NCBI GenBank assembly: GCA_027858145.1
Contig: JAQIDF010000402.1
Span: 1 to 5,036 of the forward strand
Direction of reading: 5' to 3'
Origin: Prolixibacteraceae bacterium
Lineage (GTDB): Bacteria > Bacteroidota > Bacteroidia > Bacteroidales > Prolixibacteraceae
Length of the DNA: 5,036 nucleotides
The position numbers and the translations under genes are program-made. The notes beneath the pieces are model-generated. The model searched no databases. It was given only the letters and a program-made list of their open reading frames with translations, and had not been told where the DNA came from. Below are positions 4,908 through 5,036 of this stretch, in pieces. Positions within the stretch are counted from its first letter, which is position 1. Each line of letters begins with the position of its first letter.

Positions 4908-5036
4908 AATGCTAACACGCAATATAGCAAAAAGCGGTGAAGTGCTTAATTGGAGCGGCTTTACCTCGTTTAAACTTCATATCGGTTTGATAGTGAATCG
5001 CCCGCAATCCGCTTCATGCCATATTGCCATCCGTTA
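4908..5036 (+). other. attC-like integron recombination site ending the DGR cassette
   Basis: The left edge is AATGCTAAC (4908-4916), followed by arm 4919-4937 (GCAATATAGCAAAAAGCGG). The right arm is 5009-5027, whose reverse complement is GCAATATGGCATGAAGCGG; 16 of 19 positions match. The right edge is CCGTTA, with GTT at 5033-5035, and the window stops there. AAC to GTT spans 122 bp, identical to the site at 947-1075. CCCGCAATCC (5001-5010) is shared with the first site. The site starts 27 bases after the RT stop codon. The bases after GTTA, which would confirm the next cassette, are outside the window. Confidence 0.74.

Larger units (their letters stand above)
1073..5033 (+). mobile_element. 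Integron-type gene cassette 2 carrying a complete DGR
   Basis: This unit of about 3,961 bp begins at the TT of GTTAGCATT (1072-1080) and ends at the G of the terminal core CCGTTA (5033). Its first nine bases are the exact reverse complement of AATGCTAAC (4908-4916), the left edge of the attC-like site at its own 3' end. This is the cassette-specific pairing expected of integron cassettes. It contains five + strand genes and the TR, which is much more than the usual one gene per cassette. No integrase, transposase or plasmid gene is present. The first 90 bases (1081-1169) before the first gene hold no clear Bacteroidota promoter (no TTTG boxes). Confidence 0.7.

Overview
The window is AT-rich DNA that most likely comes from a member of the Bacteroidota. 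The evidence is a type IX secretion (T9SS) sorting domain, a FISUMP-type lectin-like secreted protein, a Bacteroidota-style bAvd four-helix-bundle protein and AT-leaning codon use. All convincing genes are on the + strand. No tRNA, rRNA, CRISPR array or integrase gene is visible.

Layout. Three related imperfect palindromes (1-119, 947-1075 and 4908-5036) look like integron attC recombination sites. They divide the window into two complete gene cassettes. Cassette 1 (about 117-1072) carries one secreted protein of unknown function (158-940). Cassette 2 (about 1073-5033) carries a complete diversity-generating retroelement (DGR). Its order is: a secreted T9SS-sorted partner protein (1170-1679); the variable FISUMP/C-type-lectin-like protein (1697-2518), whose last 65 codons are the variable repeat VR (2321-2520); a T-rich spacer with a small hairpin; a small GIY-YIG nuclease gene flanked by a perfect 13-bp inverted repeat (2587-2857); the accessory protein bAvd (2862-3203); a structured spacer; the template repeat TR (3370-3569); a terminator-like hairpin (3579-3608); and the DGR reverse transcriptase (3624-4880).

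How it works together. The 200-bp VR and TR align without gaps and differ at 36 positions. By hand count, 33 of these have A in TR and another base in VR, which is the signature of adenine-specific mutagenic retrohoming. The RT with bAvd is expected to copy TR RNA into cDNA with random bases opposite A, and this cDNA replaces VR in the variable-protein gene. The 24 AAY codons of TR correspond to 23 replaced residues in the VR-encoded lectin-like face. The upstream T9SS protein shares a closely spaced tandem gene arrangement and a vaguely similar N-terminal module with the variable protein, so it may be its surface partner.

Most notable point. The DGR appears to be packaged as a mobile integron cassette. 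The first 9 bases of each cassette are exactly complementary to the left edge of the attC-like site at that cassette's own 3' end (116-124 with 947-955; 1072-1080 with 4908-4916). The two complete sites have the same AAC-to-GTT length (122 bp). I cannot tell from the sequence alone whether DGR cassettes of this kind have been described before.
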